A stretch of 64,000 nt of DNA from Hydrogenophaga sp. (GCF_025699295.1 NZ_JAILWB010000013.1:62001-126000), one strand, 5' to 3'. Positions 23,613-35,283 are shown, numbered from the stretch's first letter. Translations and numbers: made by a program. Notes: a model not told the origin generated them from the letters alone.

Positions 23613-24380
23613 ATGACTCACCTCCACAAGCCTCCCGCGGCCACGGCGAAAGCCGTTGCGCTGGCGCCGTTGCTGGCGCTGCTGTCGGCATGTGCCACCG
23701 GGCCGGACGCCAATCCGCGCGACCCGCTCGAGCCGTTCAACCGAGGCGTGTACCAGTTCAACGACGCCGTCGACACGGCGGTGCTCAAGCCCGTGGCCAC
23801 TGTCTACCAGGATGTCACGCCCAGCCCCATGCGAACCGGTGTGGGCAACTTCTTCGGCAACCTGGGGGATCTCTGGTCGTCGGTGAATGCCGGTTTGCAA
23901 CTGCGCCCTCGTGAAGCGACGGAGAACCTCATGCGCTTCAGCGTGAACACGGTGCTGGGCCTGGGTGGGGTGCTGGACCTTGCGTCCGAGATGGGTATTC
24001 CACGCACGCGACTGGATTTCGGGCAGACCCTCGGGTTCTGGGGTGCACCGTCCGGGGCTTACCTGGTGTTGCCGGTGTTCGGGCCGTCCTCGGTGCGCGA
24101 TGGCACGGGCCTGGTGATCGATTCCTATGGCGATCCCGTGGGGGGCATGGACCACGTGCCATCCCGCAATTCACTCACCGCGTTGCGGGTGGTCGACACC
24201 CGGGCGGGCTTCCTCAGGGCCAGCTCCCTCCTGGAGGACGCCGCGCTCGACAAATACAGCTTCACGCGCGACCTCTACCTGAACCGCCGCCAGAGCCAGG
24301 TCGACGACATGATCGACCGCGGCATCGGCCTGGGTGACGGCTGGGAAGGCGATGGCGCGGATACGAATCGCAACGATTGA
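23613..24380 (+). CDS. mlaA: Outer-membrane lipid asymmetry lipoprotein MlaA (VacJ)
   Basis: MlaA is the outer-membrane lipoprotein that removes surface-exposed phospholipids and hands them to MlaC. A signal peptide ends in lipobox LSAC, with the lipidated cysteine at 27. The mature part has DPLEPFNRGVYQFNDAVD, NFFGNLGDLWSSVN and the DFGQTLGFWGAPSGAYLVLPVFGPS signature (given in parts: DFGQTLGFWG, then PSGAYLVLPVFGPSSVRDG). The start at ATG 23613 gives 255 residues. In E. coli mlaA is unlinked from mlaFEDCB; here it sits between mlaD and mlaC, as in other Burkholderiales. An acidic C-terminal tail is present. Confidence 0.94.
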   Translation: MTHLHKPPAATAKAVALAPLLALLSACATGPDANPRDPLEPFNRGVYQFNDAVDTAVLKPVATVYQDVTPSPMRTGVGNFFGNLGDLWSSVNAGLQLRPREATENLMRFSVNTVLGLGGVLDLASEMGIPRTRLDFGQTLGFWGAPSGAYLVLPVFGPSSVRDGTGLVIDSYGDPVGGMDHVPSRNSLTALRVVDTRAGFLRASSLLEDAALDKYSFTRDLYLNRRQSQVDDMIDRGIGLGDGWEGDGADTNRND

Positions 24381-24464
24381 AGGGGAACCCCTTCACAATC
24401 CCGGCCGTCCGATGAACTACGCTGCGGTGTCTGCAGCAGGGCCGATGGCCTCGAAAGGAACCAC

Positions 24465-25091
24465 ATGATGAAACGCCGATCCTGGCTCGCCGCCCTGATG
24501 ATGACCGCTGCCAGCGCGTTGTCCGTTCCTGCCATGGCGCAGGACGAAGCGCCCGATGCCCTGGTCAAGCGGGTCTCGGCTGAGGTGCTTGCCGCCATCA
24601 AGGCCGACCCCGCCATCCAGTCCGGCGACGTGAGTCGCATCATTGCGCTGGTGGACAGCAAGATCATGCCCAACGTGAACTTCACGCGCATGACCGCCTC
24701 GGCGGTGGGGCGCTACTGGCGCCAGGCCACGCCCGAGCAGCAGAAAAAGCTGCAGGACGAGTTCAAGACCCTGCTCGTGCGCACCTACTCCGGCGCGCTC
24801 GGTGAAGTCAAGGACCAGTCCCTGAGTTTTCGCCCGATGCGCTCGCGGCCTGAGGACACTGAGGTGGTCGTGCGCTCCGAGGTGCGTGGCAGGGGCGAGC
24901 CGATCCAGCTCGACTACCGTATGGAAAAAACGCCCACCGGCTGGAAGATTTACGACCTGAACGTCCTGGGTGTGTGGCTGGTGGAAACCTATCGCACGCA
25001 GTTCGCGCAGGAAATCGGCAGCAAGGGCATCGACGGGTTGATCGCCTCGCTGGTACAGCGCAACAAGAGCAGCACCGCCAAAGCCAGCTGA
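24465..25091 (+). CDS. mlaC: Periplasmic phospholipid carrier MlaC
   Basis: MlaC is the soluble periplasmic shuttle (Tol-Tol-Ttg2 family) that ferries phospholipids between MlaA and MlaD. An N-terminal signal peptide has a likely cleavage after AMA (residue 25). The mature domain shows the family pattern VNFTRMTASAVGRYWRQATPEQQ and YRMEKTPTGWKIYDLNVLGVWLVETYR (in parts: VNFTRMTASAVGRYW; GWKIYDLNVLGVWLVETYR). The first of two tandem ATGs fits an AAAGGA ribosome-binding site. Length (208) is normal. Confidence 0.94.
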   Translation: MMKRRSWLAALMMTAASALSVPAMAQDEAPDALVKRVSAEVLAAIKADPAIQSGDVSRIIALVDSKIMPNVNFTRMTASAVGRYWRQATPEQQKKLQDEFKTLLVRTYSGALGEVKDQSLSFRPMRSRPEDTEVVVRSEVRGRGEPIQLDYRMEKTPTGWKIYDLNVLGVWLVETYRTQFAQEIGSKGIDGLIASLVQRNKSSTAKAS

Positions 25092-25101
25092 TCGCCGCAG
25101 C

Positions 25102-25386
25102 ATGGTGCAACCCGCCGACATCCTTGCGCTGCCCGAGCGTCTGACTCTTGCCGAGGCAGGGCATACCTTGGCACGGCTGGGCGGCGCGCTGTCACAACAT
25201 GCAGGCCCGTCCGTGACAGTCAGCGCCAGCGCGTTGCAGGTGTTCGACTCCTCGGCGCTCGCGGTGCTGCTGGAGTTGCGCCGGCAACTGGCCGCGCAGG
25301 GCAGGGCGCTGCAAGTCAATGGCTGGCCGCCTCGTCTGAAGGAACTCGCCGCGCTCTACGGCGTGCAGGAGTTGCTCGCGGCCTGA
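25102..25386 (+). CDS. mlaB: STAS-domain protein MlaB
   Basis: MlaB is a small cytoplasmic STAS protein that binds and activates MlaF. The 94 residues fold as expected, with a central SASALQVFDSSALAVLLELRR matching the STAS loop-helix (in parts: SALQVFDSSALAV, LLELRR). It begins 10 bases after mlaC. Sequence conservation in this family is weak, so the name depends on both the domain pattern and its place at the end of the mla operon. Confidence 0.88.
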   Translation: MVQPADILALPERLTLAEAGHTLARLGGALSQHAGPSVTVSASALQVFDSSALAVLLELRRQLAAQGRALQVNGWPPRLKELAALYGVQELLAA

Positions 25387-25510
25387 CGGCGGCAAGGCGG
25401 GTGACCCTTTGCCAGCGTGGCTGGGAGGGGCACGCATAAAATACCCGGTTCACCGGCGGCAGCCAGATGTCCTGCCCCGCAGGCCGGTGGATCTTGGGTT
25501 TCACCCGCGC

Positions 25511-26458
25511 ATGCCAGCCGTCTCATTCCAGAACGTTTCCAAGAGCTATTCGACCTCGCGCGGCGAACTGCATGCGCTGCAGTCGGTGTCGTTCGATATC
25601 GAACAGGGCGAGTTCTTCGGCCTGCTCGGGCCCAATGGTGCGGGCAAGACCACCCTCATCAGCGTGCTCGCTGGCCTGGCGCGCGCCACGGCCGGTCGCG
25701 TTCTCGTGCACGGCAGCGACGTGCAGGCCGACTATGCCGCCGCGCGCCGCCAGCTCGGCGTGGTGCCGCAGGAACTGGTGTTCGACCCCTTCTTCAACGT
25801 GCGCGAGGCCCTGCGCATCCAGTCGGGCTACTTCGGCATGGCGCGCAACGACGCCTGGATCGACGAACTGCTCGAAGGACTGGGCCTCACCGACAAGGCC
25901 AACGCCAACATGCGCCAACTCTCGGGCGGCATGAAGCGCCGGGTGCTGATCGCGCAGGCTTTGGTGCACAAGCCACCCGTGATCGTGCTCGACGAACCCA
26001 CGGCCGGTGTGGACGTGGAACTGCGCCAGACCCTGTGGCAGTTCATTTCCGACCTCAACAAACGCCTGGGCAGCACCGTGCTTCTGACCACGCATTACCT
26101 GGAGGAGGCCGAGGCCCTGTGCGGGCGCATCGCCATGCTCAAGCAGGGCCGGGTCGTGGCGCTGGAATCCACGTCCGCGTTGCTCGCGCGCGCGGCGTCC
26201 AATGTGCTGCGCTTCAAGACAGATGCGCCCTTGCCGATCGACCTCGCCGTGCAGGCCCGCATCACCGGGCGGGTGGTGCAGCTGCCGGCGAATGATGCGC
26301 TGGCTGTCGAGCGCATCCTCGCGCGCCTGCGCGAGGTGGGTGTCTCGCCCGAAGACATCGAGATCCGCAAGGCCGATCTGGAGGACGTGTTTCTCGACCT
26401 CACGGGCACGGGGCCAAGGTCTGTCGCGCCGGCCACCGCGGTGGAGGTGTCGGCATGA
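25511..26458 (+). CDS. ABC-2 type exporter ATP-binding protein (YadG-like)
   Basis: This is a 315-residue ABC ATPase with Walker A GPNGAGKTT (40-48), signature LSGGMKRR (137-144), Walker B VIVLDEPTAGVD (157-168) and switch histidine in LLTTHYLEEAE. A C-terminal extension typical of ABC-2 exporter ATPases follows. The start is ATG 25511; an upstream in-frame ATG at 25409 would add 34 residues without domain character. It pairs with the next gene, which overlaps by four bases. It follows mlaB in the usual Burkholderiales order, but the substrate is unknown. A TAAAAT hexamer at 25437-25442 could be an internal -10. Confidence 0.92.
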   Translation: MPAVSFQNVSKSYSTSRGELHALQSVSFDIEQGEFFGLLGPNGAGKTTLISVLAGLARATAGRVLVHGSDVQADYAAARRQLGVVPQELVFDPFFNVREALRIQSGYFGMARNDAWIDELLEGLGLTDKANANMRQLSGGMKRRVLIAQALVHKPPVIVLDEPTAGVDVELRQTLWQFISDLNKRLGSTVLLTTHYLEEAEALCGRIAMLKQGRVVALESTSALLARAASNVLRFKTDAPLPIDLAVQARITGRVVQLPANDALAVERILARLREVGVSPEDIEIRKADLEDVFLDLTGTGPRSVAPATAVEVSA

Positions 26459-27210
26459 CCGGCTGGCAGACCCTGTTCTACAAGGAGGTATTGCGTTTCT
26501 GGAAGGTCGGTTTCCAGACCGTGGCCGCCCCGGTGATCACCGCCATCCTGTACCTGATGATCTTCGGCCACGTGCTGGAGGACCGTGTGCAGGTCTACGA
26601 CTCGGTGAGTTACACCGCCTTTCTGCTGCCCGGCCTGGTGATGATGAGCGTGTTGCAGAACGCTTTCGCCAACAGCTCGTCGTCGCTGATCCAGAGCAAG
26701 ATCATGGGCAATCTGGTGTTCCTGCTGCTCACGCCGCTGTCGCACCGCGCCTGGTTCGTGGCCTATGTCGGCTCGTCGGTGGTGCGTGGCCTGGCCGTTG
26801 GTCTGGGCGTGATGATGGTCACCTGGTGGTTCGCCCAGCCCTCACTGGTGGCGCCGCAGTGGATCCTGGCGTTCGGCTTGATGGGCGCGGCCCTGCTGGG
26901 CGCGCTGGGCCTGATCGCGGGCCTGTGGGCCGAGAAGTTCGACCAGATGGCTGCGTTCCAGAACTTCATCATCGTGCCCATGACCTTCCTGTCGGGCGTG
27001 TTCTACTCCATCCATTCCCTGCCCGACTTCTGGCAGCGCGTGAGCCACCTTAATCCCTTTTTCTACATGATCGACGGCTTCCGCTATGGCTTCTTCGGCG
27101 TGAGCGATGTCTCGCCCTGGATCAGCCTGGGCCTGGTGGGTGGCGCGCTGGCCATCGTCAGCGCGATCGCGCTGCACCTGCTCAAGACCGGCTACAAGAT
27201 CAGGCACTGA
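26455..27210 (+). CDS. ABC-2 type exporter permease (YadH-like)
   Basis: This 251-residue ABC-2 membrane protein has six hydrophobic segments. The family motif FIIVPMTFLSGVFYSIHSLP lies between helices 5 and 6, and LNPFFYMIDGFRYGFFG is near the end. It overlaps the ATPase gene by four bases, and the two should form one transporter. E. coli YadGH and daunorubicin-type exporters are relatives. The cargo is not known, and neighbours suggest an envelope-related role only by association. Confidence 0.92.
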   Translation: MTGWQTLFYKEVLRFWKVGFQTVAAPVITAILYLMIFGHVLEDRVQVYDSVSYTAFLLPGLVMMSVLQNAFANSSSSLIQSKIMGNLVFLLLTPLSHRAWFVAYVGSSVVRGLAVGLGVMMVTWWFAQPSLVAPQWILAFGLMGAALLGALGLIAGLWAEKFDQMAAFQNFIIVPMTFLSGVFYSIHSLPDFWQRVSHLNPFFYMIDGFRYGFFGVSDVSPWISLGLVGGALAIVSAIALHLLKTGYKIRH

Positions 27211-27211
27211 C

Positions 27212-27457
27212 ATGACAGCAGAAGAACTCCAGCACATCATCGCCACGGGCCTGCCCTGTGAGCATCTCGAAGTCACCGGCGACGGCCGCCACTGGGCGGC
27301 GGTGATCGTCTCGCCCGCGTTCGAGGGCCTGCGCGCGATCAAGCGCCACCAGGCGGTCTACGGCACGCTGGGCGGTCGCATCCAGACCGACGAGGTGCAT
27401 GCCCTGTCGATGAAGACCTACACCCCCGCCGAGTGGGCGGCTCAACCCCGGACCTGA
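27212..27457 (+). CDS. ibaG: BolA/IbaG family protein
   Basis: This is an 81-residue BolA-like protein, closest in context to IbaG (YrbA). These proteins bind monothiol glutaredoxins through shared Fe-S clusters. The class II KH-like fold signature is seen in [18 protein letters not shown] and in [10 protein letters not shown] with [12 protein letters not shown]. The conserved histidine of IbaG-type proteins is H73-like within the last motif; exact numbering was not checked. The gene starts one base after the permease stop and precedes murA by seven bases, the same ibaG-murA pairing found in gammaproteobacteria. Confidence 0.88.
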   Translation: MTAEELQHIIATGLPCEHLEVTGDGRHWAAVIVSPAFEGLRAIKRHQAVYGTLGGRIQTDEVHALSMKTYTPAEWAAQPRT

Positions 27458-27464
27458 CGCGCCC

Positions 27465-28741
<1,277 letters not shown>

Positions 28742-28745
<4 letters not shown>

Positions 28746-29389
28746 TCACGTTAGCCCTTTCCAAAGGCCGCATCTTCGACGAGACCCTGCCGCTGCTCAA
28801 GGCCGCAGGGATCGAAGTGCTGGAGGACCCCGAGAAGTCGCGCAAGCTGATCCTGCCGACCAGCAACCCCGACGTGCGCGTGGTGCTGGTGCGCGCCAGC
28901 GACGTGCCGACCTATGTGGAGCACGGCGGCGCCGACCTGGGCGTGACCGGCAAGGACACGCTGATCGAGCATGGCGGGCAGGGCCTGTACCAGCCGCTGG
29001 ATCTGAACATATCGCGCTGCCGCGTCAGCGTGGCGGTGCGTGCCGACTTCGACTACGCCTCGGCGGTGCGGCAGGGCTCGCGGCTCAAGGTGGCCACCAA
29101 GTACACCTCGATCGCACGCGAGTTCTTTGCTGGCAAGGGCGTGCATGTGGACCTGATCAAGCTGTACGGCAGCATGGAACTGGCGCCCCTCACGGGCCTG
29201 GCCGACGCCATCGTCGACCTGGTGTCCACCGGCAACACGCTCAAGGCCAACCACCTCGTCGAGGTCGAGCACATCATGGACATCAGCGCGCGCCTGGTGG
29301 TCAACCAGGCCTCGCTCAAGCTCAAGCAGGCGGCCATCCGCCCCATCATCGACGCGTTCGCGCAAGCCATCGCCAAAGAAGTCCCGTGA
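28742..29389 (+). CDS. hisG: ATP phosphoribosyltransferase, short form
   Basis: HisG condenses ATP with PRPP, the first step of histidine synthesis. At 215 residues it is the short form that lacks the C-terminal regulatory domain and needs the HisZ subunit (a histidyl-tRNA synthetase paralogue) for activity and feedback inhibition. The PRPP-binding region [19 protein letters not shown] is present (in parts: [19 protein letters not shown]). No hisZ is in this window. The ATG overlaps the murA stop by four bases. Confidence 0.96.
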
Positions 29390-29393
29390 TCCC

Positions 29394-30785
29394 ATGAGCC
29401 TGACCGCCCGTCCCGCCCGCCTGTCCACCTCCGCCGCAGACTTCGAGGCGCAGTTTGCGGCTCGCCTGCACTGGTCGGCCGAGACCGACGGGGCGATCGA
29501 ACAACGCGTAGCCGACATCCTGGCCGACGTGCGTGAACGCGGCGATGCCGCGGTGCTCGAATACACCGCGCGCTTCGACGGGCTGGCCGCCAGCGGAATG
29601 GCCGATCTCGAGCTCACACAGGCCGACTTCAAGGCCGCGTTCGACAGCCTGCCCGCCGCCCAGCGCGAGGCCTTGCAAGCCGCCACGCGTCGCGTGCGCA
29701 GCTACCACGAGGCGCAGAAGAAGGCCGGGGGCGAGAGCTGGAGCTATCGCGATGAGGACGGCACGTTGCTGGGCCAGAAGGTCACACCACTGGACCGCGT
29801 GGGCATCTACGTGCCCGGCGGCAAGGCGGCCTATCCGTCCAGCCTGATCATGAATGCCGTGCCCGCCCACGTGGCCGGCGTGCAGGACATCATCATGGTC
29901 GTGCCCACGCCAGTGCGCGGCAGCGTGGCCACCGGCGGCAGCGGCGCAGCCACCGCGGCGCGTGGTGAACGCAATGATCTGGTGCTGGCGGCTGCGTACG
30001 TGGCTGGCGTCACCCGCGCCTTCACCATCGGCGGTGCACAGGCCGTGGCCGCGCTGGCCTACGGCACGGCCACCGTGCCCAAGGTGGACAAGATCACCGG
30101 CCCGGGCAACGCCTACGTGGCCAGCGCCAAGAAGCGCGTGTTCGGCACCGTGGGCATCGACATGATCGCCGGCCCGAGCGAAATCCTCGTGCTGGCCGAC
30201 GGCAGCACGCCCGCCGAATGGGTGGCGATGGACCTGTTCAGCCAGGCCGAACACGACGAACTGGCGCAGAGTATCCTGCTGTGCCCGGACGCCGCCTACA
30301 TCGATGCCGTGCAGCACGAGATCGACCGCCTGCTGCCAACCATGCCTCGCGCCGCCATCATCGCCAGAAGCCTCAATGACCGCGGTGCACTGATCCACAC
30401 CCGCAGCATGGAAGAGGCCTGCGCCATCAGCAATCGCATTGCGCCCGAACACCTGGAGGTCTCCAGCAGCGAACCGCACCGGTGGGAGCCACTCCTCAGG
30501 CATGCCGGTGCCATCTTCCTCGGTGCCTACACCAGCGAAAGCCTGGGCGACTACTGTGCCGGCCCCAACCACGTGCTGCCCACGAGCGGCACCGCGCGCT
30601 TCTCGTCGCCCCTGGGTGTGTACGACTTCCAGAAGCGCAGCAGCCTGATCGAGGTGAGTCAGGCCGGTGCCCAGGGGTTGGGCGTGATCGCGGCCGAGTT
30701 GGCCTACGGCGAAGGCTTGCAGGCGCATGCGCGCGCGGCCGAACTGCGGCTCAGCACCGTGCCGCCGATGCGGGGCGCGAAATGA
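29394..30785 (+). CDS. hisD: Histidinol dehydrogenase
   Basis: HisD is a zinc enzyme that oxidises histidinol to histidine in two NAD-dependent steps, the end of the pathway. The 463 residues contain [43 protein letters not shown], the signature [11 protein letters not shown] and the zinc-binding SQAEHD. An N-terminal extension of about 20 residues is Ala/Arg-rich. It follows hisG by four bases and overlaps hisC by four bases. All catalytic motifs are intact. Confidence 0.97.
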   Translation: MSLTARPARLSTSAADFEAQFAARLHWSAETDGAIEQRVADILADVRERGDAAVLEYTARFDGLAASGMADLELTQADFKAAFDSLPAAQREALQAATRRVRSYHEAQKKAGGESWSYRDEDGTLLGQKVTPLDRVGIYVPGGKAAYPSSLIMNAVPAHVAGVQDIIMVVPTPVRGSVATGGSGAATAARGERNDLVLAAAYVAGVTRAFTIGGAQAVAALAYGTATVPKVDKITGPGNAYVASAKKRVFGTVGIDMIAGPSEILVLADGSTPAEWVAMDLFSQAEHDELAQSILLCPDAAYIDAVQHEIDRLLPTMPRAAIIARSLNDRGALIHTRSMEEACAISNRIAPEHLEVSSSEPHRWEPLLRHAGAIFLGAYTSESLGDYCAGPNHVLPTSGTARFSSPLGVYDFQKRSSLIEVSQAGAQGLGVIAAELAYGEGLQAHARAAELRLSTVPPMRGAK

Positions 30786-31870
30786 GTGCCAACCCGCTGG
30801 GCGTGATCCGCCAGGACGTGCAGTCCATGCACGCCTACGCCATCCAGGACTCGGTCGGCCTGATCAAGCTCGACGCCATGGAAAACCCCTTCGCACTGCC
30901 GCCCGCGCTGCAGGCCGAACTGGGTGCGCGGCTGGGTGCTGTGGCGATCCACCGCTATCCGGGTGCCCGTATCGACGATCTGAAGCAGGCGCTGGCCCGC
31001 TACGTGGATCTGCCTGCGGGCTGCGACCTGATGCTGGGCAATGGCTCCGACGAACTCATCTCCCTGCTGGCCATGGGCTGCGATCTGCCGGGGGCAACCA
31101 TCCTGGCGCCGTTGCCCGGCTTCGTCATGTATGGCATGAGCGCGCAGTTGCAGGGCCTGAAGTTTGTGGGTGTGCCGCTCACGGCCGACTTCGAGCTCGA
31201 CGAACCCGCGATGCTGGCCGCAATGCGCGAGCACAGGCCCGCCATCACCTACATCGCCTATCCGAACAACCCCACCGCCAACCTCTGGAACGCGGAAGCC
31301 ATCCGTCGCCTGATCGCGGAGGCTGCCGGTTTCGGTGGCCTGGTGGTGATGGACGAGGCCTACCAGCCGTTTTCCAGTCACAGCTGGCTGGACGAAATCC
31401 GCGCGAACCCTGCCGAAAACGCCCACGTTCTGCTCATGCGCACGCTCTCCAAGTTCGGGCTGGCGGGCGTGCGCATCGGATACATGATCGGTGCCCAGGC
31501 GCTGGTGCATGAGGTCGACAAGCTGCGCCCGCCGTACAACGTGAGCGTGCTCAACGCCGAGTGCGCACTGTTCGCGCTGGAGCATGCCGACGTGTTCGCG
31601 CAGCAGGCGGCGCAGATCCGCGAGCAGCGCGCCGTGCTCATCGATGCACTGGACCGTGTGCCCGGTGTCACGCCCTTCCCGAGCGACGCCAACATGGTGC
31701 TGGTTCGGGTGCCGGACGCGCAGCGATGCTTTGATGGACTCAAGGCCCAGGGCATTCTGGTGAAGAATGTTTCTAAAATGCATCCACTGCTGGCCCAATG
31801 CCTGCGCCTGACGGTGGGCACGCCGTCGGAAAATGCCCAGCTGATCCGCGCCCTCAAGACCTCCCTATGA
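30782..31870 (+). CDS. hisC: Histidinol-phosphate aminotransferase
   Basis: HisC is a PLP aminotransferase converting imidazole acetol-phosphate to histidinol-phosphate. The start is the ATG overlapping the hisD stop by four bases, giving 362 residues. Visible are [11 protein letters not shown] near the N-terminus, GNGSDELI (86-93), YPNNPT (160-165), [10 protein letters not shown] and the PLP lysine K224 in [14 protein letters not shown]. It is a class I/II aminotransferase of the HisC2-like branch. The stop overlaps the hisB ATG by four bases. Confidence 0.96.
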   Translation: MSANPLGVIRQDVQSMHAYAIQDSVGLIKLDAMENPFALPPALQAELGARLGAVAIHRYPGARIDDLKQALARYVDLPAGCDLMLGNGSDELISLLAMGCDLPGATILAPLPGFVMYGMSAQLQGLKFVGVPLTADFELDEPAMLAAMREHRPAITYIAYPNNPTANLWNAEAIRRLIAEAAGFGGLVVMDEAYQPFSSHSWLDEIRANPAENAHVLLMRTLSKFGLAGVRIGYMIGAQALVHEVDKLRPPYNVSVLNAECALFALEHADVFAQQAAQIREQRAVLIDALDRVPGVTPFPSDANMVLVRVPDAQRCFDGLKAQGILVKNVSKMHPLLAQCLRLTVGTPSENAQLIRALKTSL

Positions 31871-32487
31871 CCCAGACGCCTTCCGCCCTCACCGTGTCCG
31901 ACCGCGTGGCTCACGTGCAGCGCAACACCTCGGAGACGCAGATCGGCGTGCGTGTCAATCTCGACGGCTCGGGTTCGGCCAAGCTGTCCACGGGCATCGG
32001 CTTCTTCGATCACATGCTCGACCAGATCGCCCGCCACGGGCTGATCGACCTGGACATCCAGGCCAAGGGCGACCTGCACATCGATGGCCACCACACCGTG
32101 GAAGATGTGGGCATCACGCTCGGTCAGGCCTTCGCGCAGGCCGTCGGCAACAAAAAAGGCATCCGCCGCTACGGCCATGCCTACGTACCGCTTGACGAGG
32201 CACTCTCGCGCGTGGTGATCGATTTCTCCGGGCGCCCGGGCCTGCACATGCGTGTTCCGTTCAAGAGCGGCATGGTCGGTGGTTTCGACACGCAGCTGGC
32301 ATTTGAATTTTTCCAGGGCTTCGTCAACCACGCCGGCGTGACCCTGCACATCGACAACCTGCACGGCGAAAACGCCCACCATCAGGCCGAGACTGTCTTC
32401 AAGGCCTTTGCCCGCGCCCTGCGCATGGCCCTGGAGCGCGATCCGCGCATGGGCGACGTGATTCCCTCGACCAAAGGCTCGCTCTGA
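31867..32487 (+). CDS. hisB: Imidazoleglycerol-phosphate dehydratase
   Basis: HisB removes water from imidazole glycerol phosphate with manganese. The 206-residue protein is the monofunctional dehydratase, without the histidinol-phosphatase domain fused to it in E. coli. It has the two histidine-rich repeats of the family: [18 protein letters not shown] with [11 protein letters not shown], and [14 protein letters not shown] with ENAHHQAE. A separate histidinol-phosphatase should exist elsewhere. The ATG overlaps hisC by four bases, and hisH follows after 13 bases. Confidence 0.97.
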   Translation: MTQTPSALTVSDRVAHVQRNTSETQIGVRVNLDGSGSAKLSTGIGFFDHMLDQIARHGLIDLDIQAKGDLHIDGHHTVEDVGITLGQAFAQAVGNKKGIRRYGHAYVPLDEALSRVVIDFSGRPGLHMRVPFKSGMVGGFDTQLAFEFFQGFVNHAGVTLHIDNLHGENAHHQAETVFKAFARALRMALERDPRMGDVIPSTKGSL

Positions 32488-32500
32488 GTTCTCCTGTCCG

Positions 32501-33163
32501 ATGAAACGCAAGACAGTCGCCGTGGTGGACTACGGCAGCGGGAACCTGCGCTCCGTGTCGCAGGCTGTGCGGCATGTGGCGCATGCCGAAGACGTGGAGG
32601 TGCTGGTCACGTCCGATGCGCAGGCCGTGCGCGATGCCGACCGGGTGATCCTGCCCGGCCAGGGCCATATGGGCGACTGCGTGCGCGAGCTCGCCACCTC
32701 CGGGCTGCAGGATGCCGTGCTGCATGCTGCCGCGCACAAGCCGCTGTTTGGTGTCTGCGTGGGCATGCAGATGCTGCTGGACCGCAGCGAGGAAGGTCCT
32801 ACCAACGGCCTGGGCCTGATTCCGGGTGAGGTGGTGCGCTTCCAGCTGGAGGGCAGGCTGCAGGCCGACGGCAGCCGCTTCAAGGTGCCACAGATGGGCT
32901 GGAACCGGGTGTTCCACGAACTCGGGCGTGGCGCGTCCCACCCTTTGTGGGCCGGTATCGGGGATGGCGCCTATTTCTATTTCGTGCACAGCTTCTATGC
33001 TCGACCGGCGCTGGCGGCAAACAGCGTGGGGGAAGCGGACTATGGCGGCCGTTTTGCGGCGGCCATCGCCCGCGATAATATTTTTGCCACCCAGTTCCAC
33101 CCCGAAAAAAGCGCCGATCAGGGGCTGGCGCTGTACCGCAACTTCCTGTCCTGGAATCCCTGA
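32501..33163 (+). CDS. hisH: Imidazole glycerol phosphate synthase glutaminase subunit
   Basis: HisH hydrolyses glutamine and channels ammonia to HisF. The class I amidotransferase nucleophile is C86 in FGVCVGMQM, and the His-Glu pair appears in TQFHPEKS near the C-terminus. The oxyanion strand is [12 protein letters not shown]. Length is 220, slightly longer than E. coli HisH. It lies 27 bases before hisA. Its partner HisF is coded two genes downstream. Confidence 0.96.
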   Translation: MKRKTVAVVDYGSGNLRSVSQAVRHVAHAEDVEVLVTSDAQAVRDADRVILPGQGHMGDCVRELATSGLQDAVLHAAAHKPLFGVCVGMQMLLDRSEEGPTNGLGLIPGEVVRFQLEGRLQADGSRFKVPQMGWNRVFHELGRGASHPLWAGIGDGAYFYFVHSFYARPALAANSVGEADYGGRFAAAIARDNIFATQFHPEKSADQGLALYRNFLSWNP

Positions 33164-33190
33164 GTCCATCCGCCTTGCATCCACATCATC

Positions 33191-33931
33191 ATGCTGCTGA
33201 TTCCTGCCATTGATCTGAAAGACGGCCAGTGCGTTCGCCTCAAACAGGGCGACATGGACCAATCCACGGTGTTCGGCGAAGACCCGGCGGCCATCGCCCG
33301 AAGCTGGGTCAACAAGGGCGCACGGCGCGTGCACCTGGTGGACCTCAATGGTGCCTTCGCCGGCAAGCCGAAGAACGAACAGGCCATCCGCGCCATCCTC
33401 AAGGAGGTCGGTGCCGAGGTGGACGTGCAGCTCGGCGGTGGCATCCGCGATCTCGACACCATTGAACGGTACCTCGACGCCGGTCTGCGCTACGTGATCA
33501 TCGGCACCGCGGCGGTGAAGAATCCAGGCTTCCTGCAGGACGCCTGCACCGCATTCGGTGGCCACATCATCGTCGGCCTGGACGCCAAGGATGGCAAGGT
33601 CGCCACCGATGGCTGGAGCAAGCTCACGGGCCACGAAGTCGTGGATCTGGGCAAGAAGTTCGAAGACTACGGCGTCGAAGGCATCATCTACACCGACATC
33701 GGACGCGACGGCATGCTCTCGGGCATCAACATCGATGCCACGGTCAAGCTGGCGCAGGCGCTCTCGATCCCGGTCATCGCTTCGGGTGGCTTGTCCAACC
33801 TCGAGGACATCCGCGCGCTGTGTGCGGTGGAGGACGAGGGCGTCGAGGGCGTGATCTGCGGCCGCTCGATCTACAGCGGCGATCTGGACTTCGAAGCGGC
33901 GCAGAACCTGGCCGATGAACTCAATGGATGA
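33191..33931 (+). CDS. hisA: 1-(5-phosphoribosyl)-5-[(phosphoribosylamino)methylideneamino]imidazole-4-carboxamide isomerase
   Basis: HisA is the (beta-alpha)8-barrel isomerase that opens the ribose ring of ProFAR in histidine synthesis. The acid/base aspartates are D8 in IPAIDLKDG and D131 in GLDAKDG. Phosphate-binding glycines are visible in LGGGIRDL and [10 protein letters not shown]. Length 246 is standard. The gene shares ancestry with hisF and its stop overlaps the hisF ATG by four bases. Confidence 0.97.
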   Translation: MLLIPAIDLKDGQCVRLKQGDMDQSTVFGEDPAAIARSWVNKGARRVHLVDLNGAFAGKPKNEQAIRAILKEVGAEVDVQLGGGIRDLDTIERYLDAGLRYVIIGTAAVKNPGFLQDACTAFGGHIIVGLDAKDGKVATDGWSKLTGHEVVDLGKKFEDYGVEGIIYTDIGRDGMLSGINIDATVKLAQALSIPVIASGGLSNLEDIRALCAVEDEGVEGVICGRSIYSGDLDFEAAQNLADELNG

Positions 33932-34713
33932 GCATGCTGGCTAAGCGGATCATTCCCTGCCTGGACGTCACGGGCGGTCGCGTCGTCAAGGGCGTGAATT
34001 TCGTCGAACTGCGCGATGCCGGCGACCCGGTGGAGATCGCCGCGCGCTACAACGAACAGGGCGCCGACGAACTCACCTTCCTGGACATCACGGCCACGTC
34101 CGACGGGCGCGACCTGATCCTGCACATCATTGAAGCCGTGGCTTCCCAGGTCTTCATTCCGCTCACCGTGGGTGGCGGCGTGCGCGCGGTGGAAGACGTG
34201 CGCCGTCTGCTCAACGCCGGGGCCGACAAGACCAGTTTCAACTCTGCTGCCATTGCCAATCCCCAGGTGATCCGCGACGCGTCAGACAAGTACGGTGCGC
34301 AGTGCATCGTGGTCGCGATCGACGCCAAACGCCGCCAGGGCGATGACCTGATCCAGCGCGGCGAGGGCTGGGACGTGTACAGCCACGGTGGGCGCAAGAA
34401 CACGGGCCTGGACGCGGTCGCCTGGGCCAGCCAGATGACCGACTTCGGCGCGGGCGAGATCCTGCTCACCAGCATGGACCGTGACGGCACCAAGTCCGGT
34501 TTCGACCTCGCCCTTACGCGCGCCGTGGCCGACGCGGTCAGCGTGCCCGTGATCGCCTCGGGCGGTGTGGGCAACCTGGACCACCTGGCCGATGGCGTGC
34601 AGCAGGGGGGGGCGGACGCGGTGCTGGCCGCCAGCATCTTCCACTACGGCGAATTCACCGTGGCGCAGGCCAAGGCGCGCATGGCCGAACGCGGCATCCC
34701 GGTTCGGCTCTGA
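33928..34713 (+). CDS. hisF: Imidazole glycerol phosphate synthase cyclase subunit
   Basis: HisF forms imidazole glycerol phosphate and AICAR using ammonia from HisH. The catalytic aspartates are D13 ([14 protein letters not shown]) and D132 (VAIDAKRR). The phosphate loops [10 protein letters not shown] and VIASGGVGN are intact. Length is 261. It is the last gene of the hisG-hisF run: the next gene is on the opposite strand, ending nine bases away, so hisI and hisE are separated from this transcript. Confidence 0.97.
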   Translation: MSMLAKRIIPCLDVTGGRVVKGVNFVELRDAGDPVEIAARYNEQGADELTFLDITATSDGRDLILHIIEAVASQVFIPLTVGGGVRAVEDVRRLLNAGADKTSFNSAAIANPQVIRDASDKYGAQCIVVAIDAKRRQGDDLIQRGEGWDVYSHGGRKNTGLDAVAWASQMTDFGAGEILLTSMDRDGTKSGFDLALTRAVADAVSVPVIASGGVGNLDHLADGVQQGGADAVLAASIFHYGEFTVAQAKARMAERGIPVRL

Positions 34714-34722
34714 CGAGGCGGT

Positions 34723-35220
34723 TTAGAGCCTGTCGCCCCCGCGCGGCGGCAACTGGCGCTCCAGCCGATCTTCCAGCTCACCCACAGTCGCGCTCAGGCC
34801 GTTGCCTGTTTGCTCAATGACCTGGGTCAGTGTGGCCTGGACCTGCTCCAGCCTCTGGTGCAACTGCTCTGACAGGGCCTGTTCACGCTTGGTCGCAGCC
34901 TGCAGTTCCCCTTGCAGATAATGCTTCAGCTCGGTGAAGCGTGAGGCCTCGGCCTTGTCGGCGAGCTGACGCTGTTCGTTGACCTCGCGCGTGACGCGGC
35001 GCATCTCCATCAGGTGCATGGTTTGGTAGTACACCAGCGCGGCGAGAAACACCACCAGCACCAGAGCCAGCATGCCCAGCAGCACCAGCCCCATGGGCGC
35101 CTGCACCTGGGTGAACCCAAAGTTGAGCGCGGTGGGTTGCAGGATCTGCTCGAAGTTCAGCGCGACGAATCCCGCGATGAACAGGATGAAGAGGACCAGG
35201 AGCAAGGTGCGGACTTTCAT
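34723..35220 (-). CDS. LapA-domain (DUF1049) membrane protein with C-terminal coiled coil
   Basis: This 165-residue protein has two membrane helices (about 4-22 and 43-66) separated by a short loop, the LapA/DUF1049 pattern (VRTLLLVLFILFIAGFVALNFEQ, shown in parts: LLLVLFILFIAGFVALN; FGFTQVQAPMGLVLLGML). A long charged coiled coil (about 75-155) follows. E. coli LapA works with LapB in LPS regulation, but that function is not established for this relative. AGGA precedes the ATG. The gene is antisense to the flanking his genes and splits hisF from hisI. The longer in-frame extension upstream overlaps hisI and is rejected. Confidence 0.82.
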   Translation of the reverse strand: MKVRTLLLVLFILFIAGFVALNFEQILQPTALNFGFTQVQAPMGLVLLGMLALVLVVFLAALVYYQTMHLMEMRRVTREVNEQRQLADKAEASRFTELKHYLQGELQAATKREQALSEQLHQRLEQVQATLTQVIEQTGNGLSATVGELEDRLERQLPPRGGDRL

Positions 35221-35283
35221 GGGGTTCCTAGTATGTGTCGGCAGGAGACGACTCGGGTCATGGTACCGCTTGTGTGCCCATGG

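Noticed and set aside
25409..25510. N-terminal extension of the ABC ATPase from ATG 25409
   Set aside because: The extra 34 residues have no domain character and the conserved ABC start begins at ATG 25511.
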